A stretch of 64,000 bases of DNA from Bacteroides congonensis. GTDB taxonomy: Bacteria > Bacteroidota > Bacteroidia > Bacteroidales > Bacteroidaceae. The DNA lies in NCBI RefSeq assembly GCF_900130125.1, contig NZ_FQXY01000010.1, forward strand, positions 992,001 through 1,056,000, written 5' to 3'. Position 1 is the stretch's first letter; each line of letters opens with the position of its first letter. Both the position numbers and the translations under genes were made by a program. Below the pieces are notes generated by a model. The model was not told where the DNA came from and did no database searches. It saw only the letters and a list, made by a program, of their open reading frames with translations. Below are positions 9,088 through 16,791 of this stretch, piece after piece.

Positions 9088-9250
9088 AATAAGGGGAGCA
9101 GCCGGATAAAATCCATTTGCTCCCCTTCGGGGTGTAGCTAGCCTTAAAAAAGAATATCGTAAAAGGCAAGTAGCAACACCAGAATGTTGCGTTTTCAACT
9201 TAATAGCCGTCAGACGCGGGACACTCCTGTCTGATTCTACTTGCCTGTAT
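9088..9250 (-). ncRNA. Putative structured RNA with three-way junction and terminator
   Basis: Read on the minus strand, GGCAAGTAG (plus 9237-9245) pairs perfectly with CTACTTGCC (plus 9165-9173). Inside are two hairpins: CAGAC/GTCTG (9211-9233) and CAACA/TGTTG (9174-9189). Downstream, a 10-base GC-rich hairpin (9091-9100 with 9118-9127) is followed by TTATTTTTATG, a plausible terminator for minus-strand transcription. A weak -7-like box (TAATCTTG) precedes the 5' end. I cannot assign an RNA family; a tRNA is ruled out by the arms and the lack of a CCA end. Confidence 0.4.
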
Positions 9251-9297
9251 AGTTATTGCAAGATTATATTTCATATCTTTTGCAAACGTATGGGCAT

Positions 9298-9490
9298 AAA
9301 AAAAGCGGAAGGGTATTTACCTATCCGTCAGAGAGGGAGTCGAAGCCCTTATACACAAACAGGAAATACCCCCCGCTTAGCAGGGAGCATTCGTCTGTTT
9401 TCATGTGTATATAGATTAATTTCGACTTTTCTCTGACACAGAAACCAGTAAACGCTTTTTTATCTAAAATGTAAATACATGTCGCGCTAC
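9298..9490 (-). ncRNA. Putative 6S-like rod-shaped RNA
   Basis: Nested helices build one long irregular rod: closing stem 9448-9461 with 9299-9307 plus 9316-9320, then 9430-9437 with 9327-9334, 9421-9427 with 9338-9344, 9404-9411 with 9350-9357, and 9395-9400 with 9357-9362, around a GC-rich apical segment. The minus strand has an exact TATCTTTG box ending just before the predicted 5' end and a seven-T run after the closing stem, giving about 190 bases. Size and rod architecture resemble 6S RNA (ssrS), but I recognise no conserved sequence. The closing stem also has a T-run on the plus strand, so orientation is not certain. Confidence 0.4.
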
Positions 9491-9497
9491 GACCGTA

Positions 9498-9505
9498 CAA
9501 AGATA
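9498..9505 (-). promoter_or_regulatory. -7 box for the putative 6S-like RNA
   Basis: TATCTTTG on the minus strand matches the Bacteroides -7 consensus exactly and would start transcription near 9490. It lies between the end of the MFS gene and the rod structure. Confidence 0.5.
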
Positions 9506-9587
9506 GTAAATTATTGAATCAATAACCGTCCGACCCTTTCTTTTTTCATCCGATAGCTTGATTTTCTTTTTTTCGGGTATAACCGTT

Positions 9588-10739
9588 TCAGGAACTTTCG
9601 TATTTGGACTGATATTTCTTATAGAAAATCAGGAACAGAGTAAATCCAATCAATGCGAACGGAACACCGGTGAGGGCGGGATAGCGGTATCCGCTGCTGA
9701 TGGCAAGTCCCCCTGCATAAGCACCGATAGCATTTCCCAAATTGAAAGCGACCTGTACGCAAGCGGCTCCCAACATCTCTCCGCCTTTTGCCACACGGAT
9801 AATTAACACCTGTTCTGGACTGGATACGGCAAACAGTCCTGCCGTACAAAGACACATTAGCAAAGCTGCCGCCCATTTGTAAGGTGAAAGGAAGAAAATA
9901 AGCAATAGCATAATGCAGATAAGTGCCTGCGCAGCAGTTCCCACCTTTCCGGGAGTATAACGGTCGGAGAGACGTCCGCTAATCAGATTTCCCATTACCA
10001 TTCCAAAGCCGGCAAGAATCATTAAAGGAGTAATACTTTCGGCAGAGAAACCGGAAACGTGAGTCAACATGGGGTTGATATAGCTATACCAGCAGAATAC
10101 ACCACCATTTCCCAATGCCGTAGCGCCGAGAATCAGCCACGGAGCCGGAGTTTTAAGAAAGCGGAATTGTCCCTTGAAACCTGTATCTTTCAATCCTTCC
10201 ACGTGAGGAACCCAACGCCAGATATAATACAAGATAACAACTCCCCAAATACCTACCAACAGGAAGGTGGCACGCCAAGAAAGCATAGTACTTAGAGAAG
10301 TTCCCAGCGGTACGCCGAAAAGGTTGGCAATAGTCATTCCGGCAATCATAATCGAAACTGCTTCCGAACCTTTTCCCTTGTCAGCCAGTCTTTCGGCAAC
10401 AATGGAACCCACGCCAAAGTATGCTCCGTGAGGCAGACCGGAGATGAAACGGGCAGCAAGCAACACCCAATAATTGGGAGCCATAGCCGCGCAGATATTA
10501 CCTATCATAATCAAGGTGACTAATACTAAGAGAATATGTTTCAACGGATATTTGCGAGCCAGTGTCAGCACAGGTGCACCCACACAAACGCCTAAGGCGT
10601 AAGCTGAAATGAAATGTCCCGCCATGGGGATGCTGATACCTAAATCTTTTGCCACGTCGGGCAATATTCCCATCATTACAAATTCGGCAATACCTAATCC
10701 CAAGGTACCGAACGCCAATGCTATAAGACTTTTCTTCAT
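9588..10739 (-). CDS. MFS transporter, AraJ/drug-efflux (DHA1) type
   Basis: Twelve-segment major facilitator of 383 residues in the inner membrane. The N-terminal half carries the DHA1 pattern GIAEFVMMGILPDVA in helix 1, the loop 2-3 region YALGVCVGAPVLTLARKYP, and ARFISGLPHGAYFGVG in helix 4, which resembles AraJ and related sugar or drug exporters. The substrate cannot be read from the sequence. It is a single gene with its own promoter (TACCTTTG at 10804-10811), and nothing in its neighbourhood points to a pathway. Confidence 0.88.
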   Translation of the reverse strand: MKKSLIALAFGTLGLGIAEFVMMGILPDVAKDLGISIPMAGHFISAYALGVCVGAPVLTLARKYPLKHILLVLVTLIMIGNICAAMAPNYWVLLAARFISGLPHGAYFGVGSIVAERLADKGKGSEAVSIMIAGMTIANLFGVPLGTSLSTMLSWRATFLLVGIWGVVILYYIWRWVPHVEGLKDTGFKGQFRFLKTPAPWLILGATALGNGGVFCWYSYINPMLTHVSGFSAESITPLMILAGFGMVMGNLISGRLSDRYTPGKVGTAAQALICIMLLLIFFLSPYKWAAALLMCLCTAGLFAVSSPEQVLIIRVAKGGEMLGAACVQVAFNLGNAIGAYAGGLAISSGYRYPALTGVPFALIGFTLFLIFYKKYQSKYESS

Positions 10740-10803
10740 ACGAAACTATACCTGATACTGTTACTTTTTACCTTAATTACCTGCCGCTGCTTTTTTTCGG
10801 CTG

Positions 10804-10811
10804 CAAAGGTA
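10804..10811 (-). promoter_or_regulatory. -7 box for the MFS transporter gene
   Basis: TACCTTTG on the minus strand, an exact TAnnTTTG match, 65 bases before the start codon. Confidence 0.5.
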
Positions 10812-10908
10812 AAACAAAATCAGTCAGAGTGAGTTCGCACGGATAAATTTTGATTTAAATCAATTTGTACAGTATCAGTCTAAATGCAAGATAATACATT
10901 TGATGGAC

Positions 10909-12315
10909 TTATTGTTTTTTTATCCAATCGGTGATATCTTTCAATACTTCCGGACTGATAGTCTCTTCCAGTTGTCCATATTCGGCCAATGTACCTTTTT
11001 CGCAGGTCTGAAACAGATGGTTTAAGTTCGGATAGGCTTTTACAGTTACCTTCTTATTTCCATTTTCACTGATTCTTTGTTGGATGGCTGTCAGATTCAT
11101 AGCGGCATCCACTTGAATATCCCTTTCTCCGTTTAACGCAAAAACGGGACATTTTATTTTCTTCATGTCTTTGGCGGGGTCATATCTCATAAAATGGAGA
11201 TACCATGGCGAAGTCATTGAACTGATTTGGGCGGAAATCTGCTGTACGGTATTCAAATCTTTCAGTTGTTCGGGCGACATCGTTTTAGTAACATCTGCAT
11301 ATAATTCTTTTTGCAGTTCGCCCGTTGTTTTATCCGCTTGTTGCAGCATGGCATATCTGTTTCGTACAGACGGTTTCATTCCCTGCCAAACCGCATCCGG
11401 CATTCCCTGGGATTTGGAAATTGATTCTACTTGCTTCAACATCAGGCTGTCACCTCTTACACCGGCTCCTGCCAATGAAACAATAAATGCAACCGACGGG
11501 TCTTTGGCGGCTACAATGAATGCTATAATTCCGCCTGCGCTATGTCCGATAATGCCGATTTTCTTTGTGTTTATTTCTTTTCTGCCACGTAGATAGTTGA
11601 TGGCAGCTTCCGTATCTGTTGCGAAATCTTCGTTGGTTGCTGTTGTGTGGTCACCTTGCGATGCGGCTGTTCCTCTGTCGTCACATCTTAGTACTGCGAT
11701 TCCGTTCCGGGTCAGATAGTCGGCGATGACAAGGAAAGGTTTATGTCCCATAATCTCCTCATTCCGGTTCTGCGCACCGCTTCCTGTCACCATAACCACT
11801 GCCGGGAATTTAGTTCCCTTTTCGGGAAGGGTCAGCGTGCCTGCAAGATTGATGCCGGCCTGTTCATTCCTTACCGTGACTTCTTCGCTTCTATAAGGGA
11901 AAGGCGGTTGAGGCTCTTGCGGACGTTTGAGGGGAGCGGCTTCTCCCTTTTCCAAATTCAGCGGCATGGGCATTCCTTGCGTGAAAGTTCCGCTTATCGT
12001 ATGATGACTGCTCAATTTTCCTTTGTAGGAAGCATGGATAGAAGGTATCTGAATCGTCACTATGGAGTCCTTGAAAGAAGTGGATTGCGTCTTTATACCG
12101 TTGGCTCCCTGATCGGGGCTGTCGAGTGTTGTCACATAAGCTCCTTGTTCTGTTTGATTGATGTGGAATACGATAGTCAGCGAACCGGTGGGGACAGTTA
12201 GTTTTCCGTGCCAGGTGCCCGAAATATCCTGGGCAGATATGGAAGATGAGAAGAACAGTCCGGTCAGTAACCCGGTAATGGCAATAACGATATGGAAAGC
12301 TTTCAATATTTTCAT
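10909..12315 (-). CDS. Secreted alpha/beta hydrolase
   Basis: Exported alpha/beta-fold hydrolase of about 468 residues. The start chosen is MKILKAFHIV, because it begins a clear signal peptide ending SSSISAQD; the frame extends 16 codons upstream through the promoter. An N-terminal beta-rich domain (about 100 residues, DISGTWHGKLTVP) precedes the catalytic domain, which has the nucleophile elbow GHSAGG, an oxyanion region VTGSGAQNRNEE, and the Asp/His end GERDIQVDAA ... PNLNHLFQ. Related Bacteroides proteins are annotated as dienelactone hydrolase or S9-type peptidase/esterase; the substrate is unknown. It is monocistronic with its own -7 box. Confidence 0.88.
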   Translation of the reverse strand: MKILKAFHIVIAITGLLTGLFFSSSISAQDISGTWHGKLTVPTGSLTIVFHINQTEQGAYVTTLDSPDQGANGIKTQSTSFKDSIVTIQIPSIHASYKGKLSSHHTISGTFTQGMPMPLNLEKGEAAPLKRPQEPQPPFPYRSEEVTVRNEQAGINLAGTLTLPEKGTKFPAVVMVTGSGAQNRNEEIMGHKPFLVIADYLTRNGIAVLRCDDRGTAASQGDHTTATNEDFATDTEAAINYLRGRKEINTKKIGIIGHSAGGIIAFIVAAKDPSVAFIVSLAGAGVRGDSLMLKQVESISKSQGMPDAVWQGMKPSVRNRYAMLQQADKTTGELQKELYADVTKTMSPEQLKDLNTVQQISAQISSMTSPWYLHFMRYDPAKDMKKIKCPVFALNGERDIQVDAAMNLTAIQQRISENGNKKVTVKAYPNLNHLFQTCEKGTLAEYGQLEETISPEVLKDITDWIKKQ

Positions 12316-12360
12316 AAGAGAAAAAATTAGATGGTTGTAATGATAGCTGTATGCTATATA

Positions 12361-12368
12361 CAAAGGTA
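12361..12368 (-). promoter_or_regulatory. -7 box for the alpha/beta hydrolase
   Basis: TACCTTTG on the minus strand, an exact TAnnTTTG match, 46 bases before the chosen start MKILKAF. This supports that start over the longer frame, which begins about where transcription should. Confidence 0.55.
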
Positions 12369-12593
12369 ACGGTTTTTCTCATTATAAAAAATAAGACATT
12401 ACTCAATTTTCTTGAAATCGGGTAGTATCTTATTTAGATGCGATAAAATCCTGTTTTAAATGTGGATGGGGTGCAATCTTATTTTTAAATGTAATCGCAG
12501 TTCGACTATAAAGTTGAAAAACAAAAAGTATCTGCCACCCGATACTGACCATCAAAAAAGAAAGCAGTATCTATCCAATGTATTAATACACAG

Positions 12594-12840
12594 GTATATA
12601 ATGAGTGATGTATCAGTTATTGTCATTCAGTATCTTAGCTGCGAATACTCTATTTATAGGCTGCAAATACACGAGTTTTCAGCTATTAATAGTTGTCTTT
12701 TCAGCTATTAATAGCCTAGGCGTAGGGTATTAACAGTTTGGACATAGAGTATTAACACCCTGGAAGCAGGATATTAACTGTGTAGTTTCAAGTTGTTTCG
12801 ATAGGATGAAACAGTTTGTTTCATAGCCTAATAGTGGACA
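12594..12840. repeat. 22-bp-period array B (GNTATTAA units)
   Basis: Eleven consecutive 22-base units start at 12594, 12616, 12638, 12660, 12682, 12704, 12726, 12748, 12770, 12792 and 12814. Neighbouring units resemble each other: GCTGCGAATAC then GCTGCAAATAC, two GCTATTAATAG, then GGTATTAACAG, AGTATTAACAC, GATATTAACTG, and finally two TTGTTTC units. The sequence drifts from one end to the other but the register never slips. It lies in the gap between the hydrolase promoter and the 3' end of the AAA ATPase gene. It is not a CRISPR: there are no constant repeats and no spacers. Confidence 0.8.
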
Positions 12841-12846
12841 GTGCAC

Positions 12847-13980
12847 CTAATAGTTTTTTTGTAACCACACTCCCAATAGTTTGTCGGATATTTCATATTG
12901 ATTCTGTTCCTGAGAAACTAAATTCTTTTCCAGTAGCCCCTTGAGCGCAGATTGTACGGAACTGGGAGTACTTAGCTTATACTTTTTTATAAACTTTCCT
13001 GAAGTTACTCCTATCGCTTTTTGTTCTTTTCCTATAGCGATGAGTACCTCTTTCTGCTTCTCCGGAAGGCGGGAGAAAATCTCCTGGTAAGTGAAGTCCT
13101 GCATCTGAAGGATATTGGTCAGAGCGATGGTTTGTAGGGAACGGCTACATAATTCCCCTTTCCCGGTCAGTATATATAATTCATTAAACATGAGTTGTAT
13201 ATACCAGGTATGTCCTTCAAAGAAATTATATACTTCGTCTATCAGTTCTTCTTCAATGTGCTTTTCGTTTTCAAGGAAAAGCCTTCCAACAAATGCTTTG
13301 TATTCTGTAAGTGGGATACTTTTTAGTTGCATCATATTGACGCTTTGGTAGAAAGGCCGAGCCGGACTGTTGAACATATTCATCATAATATGCTTCTGAC
13401 TTCCGGCAAAGATGAAACGGGCATTTTGGCAATGTTGGACTTTAGTTCTCAATATGGCTTCTACATTCTTTTCCGCATAATTGCCTATTTGCTGAAACTC
13501 ATCAATGGCTACGATACAGGGTTTATCTGCTTGTTCCAGGTAAGCGAAGATTTCATCCAACGTTGTTTCCGCTGCATGGATATCTCCTAATCCAATGTCG
13601 AAGGTTGGCTCTCCTGTAACGGAATCCAATTTAAAACCTGCACGCAGTGAAGAAATGACCGAGAAGAAACGTTCAATGAACTTCATTCCTTTGGGTTTGA
13701 GTTTCTCGAAAATCTCTTTTCCCAATGCGAATACAAATTCCCTGAGACTGGCCGTCGCGTAAATGTCAATAAAGAAAGTATAATAATGCTCTTTTATCTC
13801 ATCCTGATAAAAGCAGTGACGAATCAAGCCTGTCTTTCCCATGCGGCGCACAGAGATGATAACAACATTCCTTCCATTGGTTATGTTGCGTATCAACTGT
13901 TCTGTTTCCACTTCACGGTCACAAAAGTAATGGGGAGATATGTATCCGCCTACGATAAAAGGATTATTAATGACTGCCAT
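12847..13980 (-). CDS. AAA-family ATP-binding protein
   Basis: P-loop ATPase of 377 residues of the type common in Bacteroides and archaea (ATPase_2-like, single AAA+ module with a C-terminal winged helix). It begins NNPFIVGGYISPHYFCDRE, typical of the family; Walker A is RRMGKTGLIR near residue 45, Walker B CIVAIDEFQQ near residue 158, and sensor-1 region is RFIFAGSQKH. The C-terminal about 80 residues look like a winged helix (VTSGKFIKKYKLSTPSSVQ). The physiological role of the family is unclear. A large AT-rich palindrome abuts the start codon and the 22-bp array B abuts the stop. Confidence 0.85.
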   Translation of the reverse strand: MAVINNPFIVGGYISPHYFCDREVETEQLIRNITNGRNVVIISVRRMGKTGLIRHCFYQDEIKEHYYTFFIDIYATASLREFVFALGKEIFEKLKPKGMKFIERFFSVISSLRAGFKLDSVTGEPTFDIGLGDIHAAETTLDEIFAYLEQADKPCIVAIDEFQQIGNYAEKNVEAILRTKVQHCQNARFIFAGSQKHIMMNMFNSPARPFYQSVNMMQLKSIPLTEYKAFVGRLFLENEKHIEEELIDEVYNFFEGHTWYIQLMFNELYILTGKGELCSRSLQTIALTNILQMQDFTYQEIFSRLPEKQKEVLIAIGKEQKAIGVTSGKFIKKYKLSTPSSVQSALKGLLEKNLVSQEQNQYEISDKLLGVWLQKNY

Positions 13981-13984
13981 ACTG

Positions 13985-14034
13985 ATTATTATAAATATAA
14001 TTATTGCAAATATAATAATTATGTTTATAATAAT
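13985..14034. promoter_or_regulatory. Large AT-rich palindrome at the AAA ATPase start
   Basis: The 21-base arms at 13985-14005 and 14014-14034 are inverted copies with a single mismatch around an 8-base centre. The palindrome ends five bases before the ATPase start codon on the minus strand, so in the mRNA it would fold immediately ahead of, or block, the initiation site. It could equally be a protein-binding site. Confidence 0.6.
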
Positions 14035-14082
14035 GTGGTTTCTGCTCCTGTTTTTTCTTTTCTATTACTCTTCTGCATCTGT

Positions 14083-14136
14083 TTATTGCAGTCTACCTTG
14101 TTATTGCAACCTATCCCGTTATTGTAATCTATCCCG
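14083..14136. repeat. Three tandem 18-bp repeats
   Basis: TTATTGCAGTCTACCTTG, TTATTGCAACCTATCCCG and TTATTGTAATCTATCCCG follow one another at 14083, 14101 and 14119. They lie between the ends of the AAA ATPase leader and tag. Function unknown. Confidence 0.75.
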
Positions 14137-14164
14137 CATCTTATCAGGAAAACAGGCCAGCTTT

Positions 14165-14743
14165 TTATTTTGCCCGGCAAGCGCATCCCACCAGATGGTC
14201 GTTGATAAACCCCGAAGCCTGCAAGTGGGCGTAACAAATCGTTGTTCCGAAGAATTTGAACCCTCGTTTTTTCATATCCTTACTCATGGCATCGGATTCG
14301 GGGGACGACACGGGAATCTCGCTCAATGAACGGAAAGTATTGACAATCGGTTTTCCGTCGGGAAAGAATGTCAGTGTGTAGTTATAAAAACTACCGAACT
14401 CCTTTTGCAGGGCGAGGAATTGCCTGGCATTGGTGATGGTCGATTTGATTTTCAGGCGGTTTCTCACAATGCCGTCAAACTGCATCAACCGTTCCACGTC
14501 TTCATCGGTCATTTGCGCTACCAGCGTGGCATCGAAATCACAAAAGGCTTTGCGATATCCCTCACGCTTCTTAAGGATAGTTATCCAACTCAATCCGGCT
14601 TGGGCGCTCTCCAACACAAGAAACTCGAACAGCGTCTTATCGTCAGTCACCAATTTTCCCCACTCCTGGTCGTGGTATTTCACATACAGTTCGTCAGTTC
14701 CGCACCAACCGCAACGTCCGTTGATAATATCTTGCATATGCAT
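14165..14743 (-). CDS. tag: DNA-3-methyladenine glycosylase I
   Basis: Base-excision repair glycosylase that removes 3-methyladenine from alkylated DNA. The product is about 192 residues from MHMQDIIN; the frame continues 30 codons upstream, but that would start beyond the likely promoter. Family features are all present: the N-terminal zinc ligands in RCGWCGTDELYVKYHDQEWG, the substrate-pocket glutamate in LFEFLVLESAQAGLSW, and the C-terminal zinc ligands in NDHLVGCACR. A second ATG two codons later is equally possible as the start. A TATCTTTA box at 14765-14772 probably drives it. Confidence 0.95.
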   Translation of the reverse strand: MHMQDIINGRCGWCGTDELYVKYHDQEWGKLVTDDKTLFEFLVLESAQAGLSWITILKKREGYRKAFCDFDATLVAQMTDEDVERLMQFDGIVRNRLKIKSTITNARQFLALQKEFGSFYNYTLTFFPDGKPIVNTFRSLSEIPVSSPESDAMSKDMKKRGFKFFGTTICYAHLQASGFINDHLVGCACRAK

Positions 14744-14898
14744 AACATTTTGTAATAGTGTGTGTAAAGATAGCCGATTCACAGTGTCGTGCCAAATATT
14801 TATCAGCTTATTATTTCCGAAAACTATCCGCAAGGGTAAATTATGATTTATATAACTACAATCTTTTGTTTGAAAGCAGAAAGTTTCTGAAAGACTTT

Positions 14899-14906
14899 TA
14901 TCTTTG
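14899..14906 (+). promoter_or_regulatory. -7 box for the SusR-like regulator gene
   Basis: TATCTTTG, an exact TAnnTTTG match, 23 bases before the start codon. Confidence 0.5.
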
Positions 14907-14929
14907 CAATATATAATACATACGGCACT

Positions 14930-16579
14930 ATGAAAAAAGTTATTTTTATCCTTGTGGCAATAATCCTTCCCGGCTTGCTTTGTGCGAAAGATGATAAGAG
15001 TACCGATGCGTTACTCCGCGAGATTGATGGTATCATTAAGAACCGCCAGACTTATGGGGCAGAAAAGGAAACACGTATTGCCGACTTGAAAAAGTTACTG
15101 TCTGAAGCTGCTTCCGACGAACAGCGATATGGATTCTGTGGACGTCTTTTCGATGAATACCGGGCTTATAACCTGGACTCGTCTTTTGTCTACGCCCAAA
15201 GGAAACAGGACTTGGCACACCGTCTGAATAAATCGGATTACCTGGATGATTCTGCCATGAATATGGCGGAAGTGATGGGAACCACCGGAATGTATAAAGA
15301 AGCGCTTGAACTATTGTGTGAGATTGACAAGAAAACCTTGCCCGATTATCTGTATTCCTATTATTATCATTTATACCGCACTATTTATGGGTTGATGGGC
15401 GATTATGCCGTCACGGCAAAAGCCAAGAAAGAGTATTACCGCATGACGGACTTGTACCGCGACTCTCTTCTGCAAACCAATGTATCCGATTCTTTGGGGC
15501 ATGTATTGGTACTGGCGGATAAGTGCACGGTTCATGCGCAATATGACCAGGCGATAAATATGCTGATGGATTTCTACGGGAAACCTTCTTTGGACAATCA
15601 TGCAAAGGCCATGCTTGCTTACACGCTTTCGGAAGCCTACCGTTTGAAAGGCGATAAGAAAGGACAAAAACATTACCTGGCTCTTTCAGCCATTGCCGAC
15701 CTGAAATCGGCAGTAAAAGAGTATGTTTCTTTGCGGAAGCTCGCTTCGCTCGTCTACGAAGACGGGGATATAGACCGTGCCTATAACTATCTGAAATGTT
15801 CACTGGAAGATGCAACCCTTTGTAATGCCCGCCTTCGTACCCTGGAAATCTCGCAAGTCTTTCCCATTATCGACAAAGCCTACCAGTTAAAGACGGAACG
15901 TCAGCAACGGGAAATGAAGACTTCTCTGATTTGTATCAGCCTGCTTTCCGTATTTCTGCTGGTAGCCATCTTCTTTGTGTACAAGCAGATGAAGAAAGTA
16001 GCCGCCGCCCGTCGCGAAGTCGTTCATACCAACACGCTCCTGCAAGAACTGAACGAAGAACTGCATGACTCCAACTCGCAACTGAAAGAGATGAACCACA
16101 CACTTTCGGAAACCAACTATATCAAGGAAGAATACATCGGCCGTTATATGGATCAGTGTTCCGCTTACCTGGATAAGATGGACTTATACCGCCGCTCCCT
16201 GAATAAGATTGCCGCCGCCGGCAGAGTGGAAGAGCTTTATAAAGCCATAAAATCCTCCCAATTCCTCGACGAAGAACTGAAAGAGTTCTATGCCAACTTT
16301 GACATGACCTTCCTGCAACTCTTTCCCAACTTCGTAGACGAGTTCAATGCCCTGCTTACCGAACCGATGCAACCCAAACCGGGAGAACTGCTGAACACCG
16401 AACTCCGCATCTTTGCCCTTATCCGATTGGGAATCACGGACAGCACTAAAATAGCGCAATTCCTCCGTTACTCCGTGACTACCATTTATAATTACCGGAC
16501 ACGTGTCCGCAACAAGGCTTTGGGAGAAAGAGATGAATTTGAAGCTAAAGTAATGAAAATAGGGAAGGTGGAAGAGTAA
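14930..16579 (+). CDS. SusR-like membrane-spanning regulator (DUF6377 type)
   Basis: Sensor/activator of the SusR kind, which senses oligosaccharide in the periplasm and activates the adjacent PUL. The 549-residue product has a signal-like N terminus (IFILVAIILPGLLCAK), a TPR-like helical periplasmic domain (about 25-325), one membrane segment (about 330-350, LICISLLSVFLLVAIFFVY), a coiled coil rich in Glu/Asn/Leu (about 355-400), and a C-terminal DNA-binding part with a LuxR-like helix-turn-helix around DSTKIAQFLRYSVTTIYNYR. It lies directly upstream of the SusC gene on the same strand, as in the B. thetaiotaomicron dextran PUL, so alpha-1,6-gluco-oligosaccharide is the likely inducer. Confidence 0.88.
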   Translation: MKKVIFILVAIILPGLLCAKDDKSTDALLREIDGIIKNRQTYGAEKETRIADLKKLLSEAASDEQRYGFCGRLFDEYRAYNLDSSFVYAQRKQDLAHRLNKSDYLDDSAMNMAEVMGTTGMYKEALELLCEIDKKTLPDYLYSYYYHLYRTIYGLMGDYAVTAKAKKEYYRMTDLYRDSLLQTNVSDSLGHVLVLADKCTVHAQYDQAINMLMDFYGKPSLDNHAKAMLAYTLSEAYRLKGDKKGQKHYLALSAIADLKSAVKEYVSLRKLASLVYEDGDIDRAYNYLKCSLEDATLCNARLRTLEISQVFPIIDKAYQLKTERQQREMKTSLICISLLSVFLLVAIFFVYKQMKKVAAARREVVHTNTLLQELNEELHDSNSQLKEMNHTLSETNYIKEEYIGRYMDQCSAYLDKMDLYRRSLNKIAAAGRVEELYKAIKSSQFLDEELKEFYANFDMTFLQLFPNFVDEFNALLTEPMQPKPGELLNTELRIFALIRLGITDSTKIAQFLRYSVTTIYNYRTRVRNKALGERDEFEAKVMKIGKVEE

Positions 16580-16582
16580 GAA

Positions 16583-16675
16583 AACCACTACTTTTTTAGT
16601 CTGACTACTGTTTTGTAATGTTCTTATTCTTAGTGGTTTATACTGTGAGAAACTGTATGAACCACTATATTTTTG
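16583..16675 (+). promoter_or_regulatory. Dextran PUL promoter with AACCACTA sites
   Basis: A TATTTTTG -7 box (16668-16675) precedes the SusC gene. Three copies of the octamer AACCACTA flank it: direct at 16583-16590 and 16660-16667, inverted (TAGTGGTT) at 16631-16638. The inverted and the last direct copy form an inverted repeat abutting the -7 box. These are candidate sites for the SusR-like regulator. Confidence 0.5.
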
Positions 16676-16791
16676 CTATCTGCTCAAAGAAGCAGTATTA
16701 AATGTGGATACTTTTGTTTCACGGTCATTCAGGAAATGACGCAGCGAATAAAAACAAAAGTAACCCTAATATTAACTTTAAATTAATGTAC

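Noticed and set aside
9088..9490. tmRNA, RNase P RNA or 4.5S RNA
   Set aside because: No tRNA-like ends or tag reading frame, no P4 core, and no GGAAG/GCAGCC signal-recognition loop were found.
12460..12711. 83-codon open frame in the hydrolase/ATPase gap
   Set aside because: It runs into the 22-bp array B and has repeat-derived, low-complexity content; most likely chance.
12594..12840. CRISPR array
   Set aside because: There is no constant repeat alternating with unique spacers, the unit is only 22 bases, and no cas gene is in the window.
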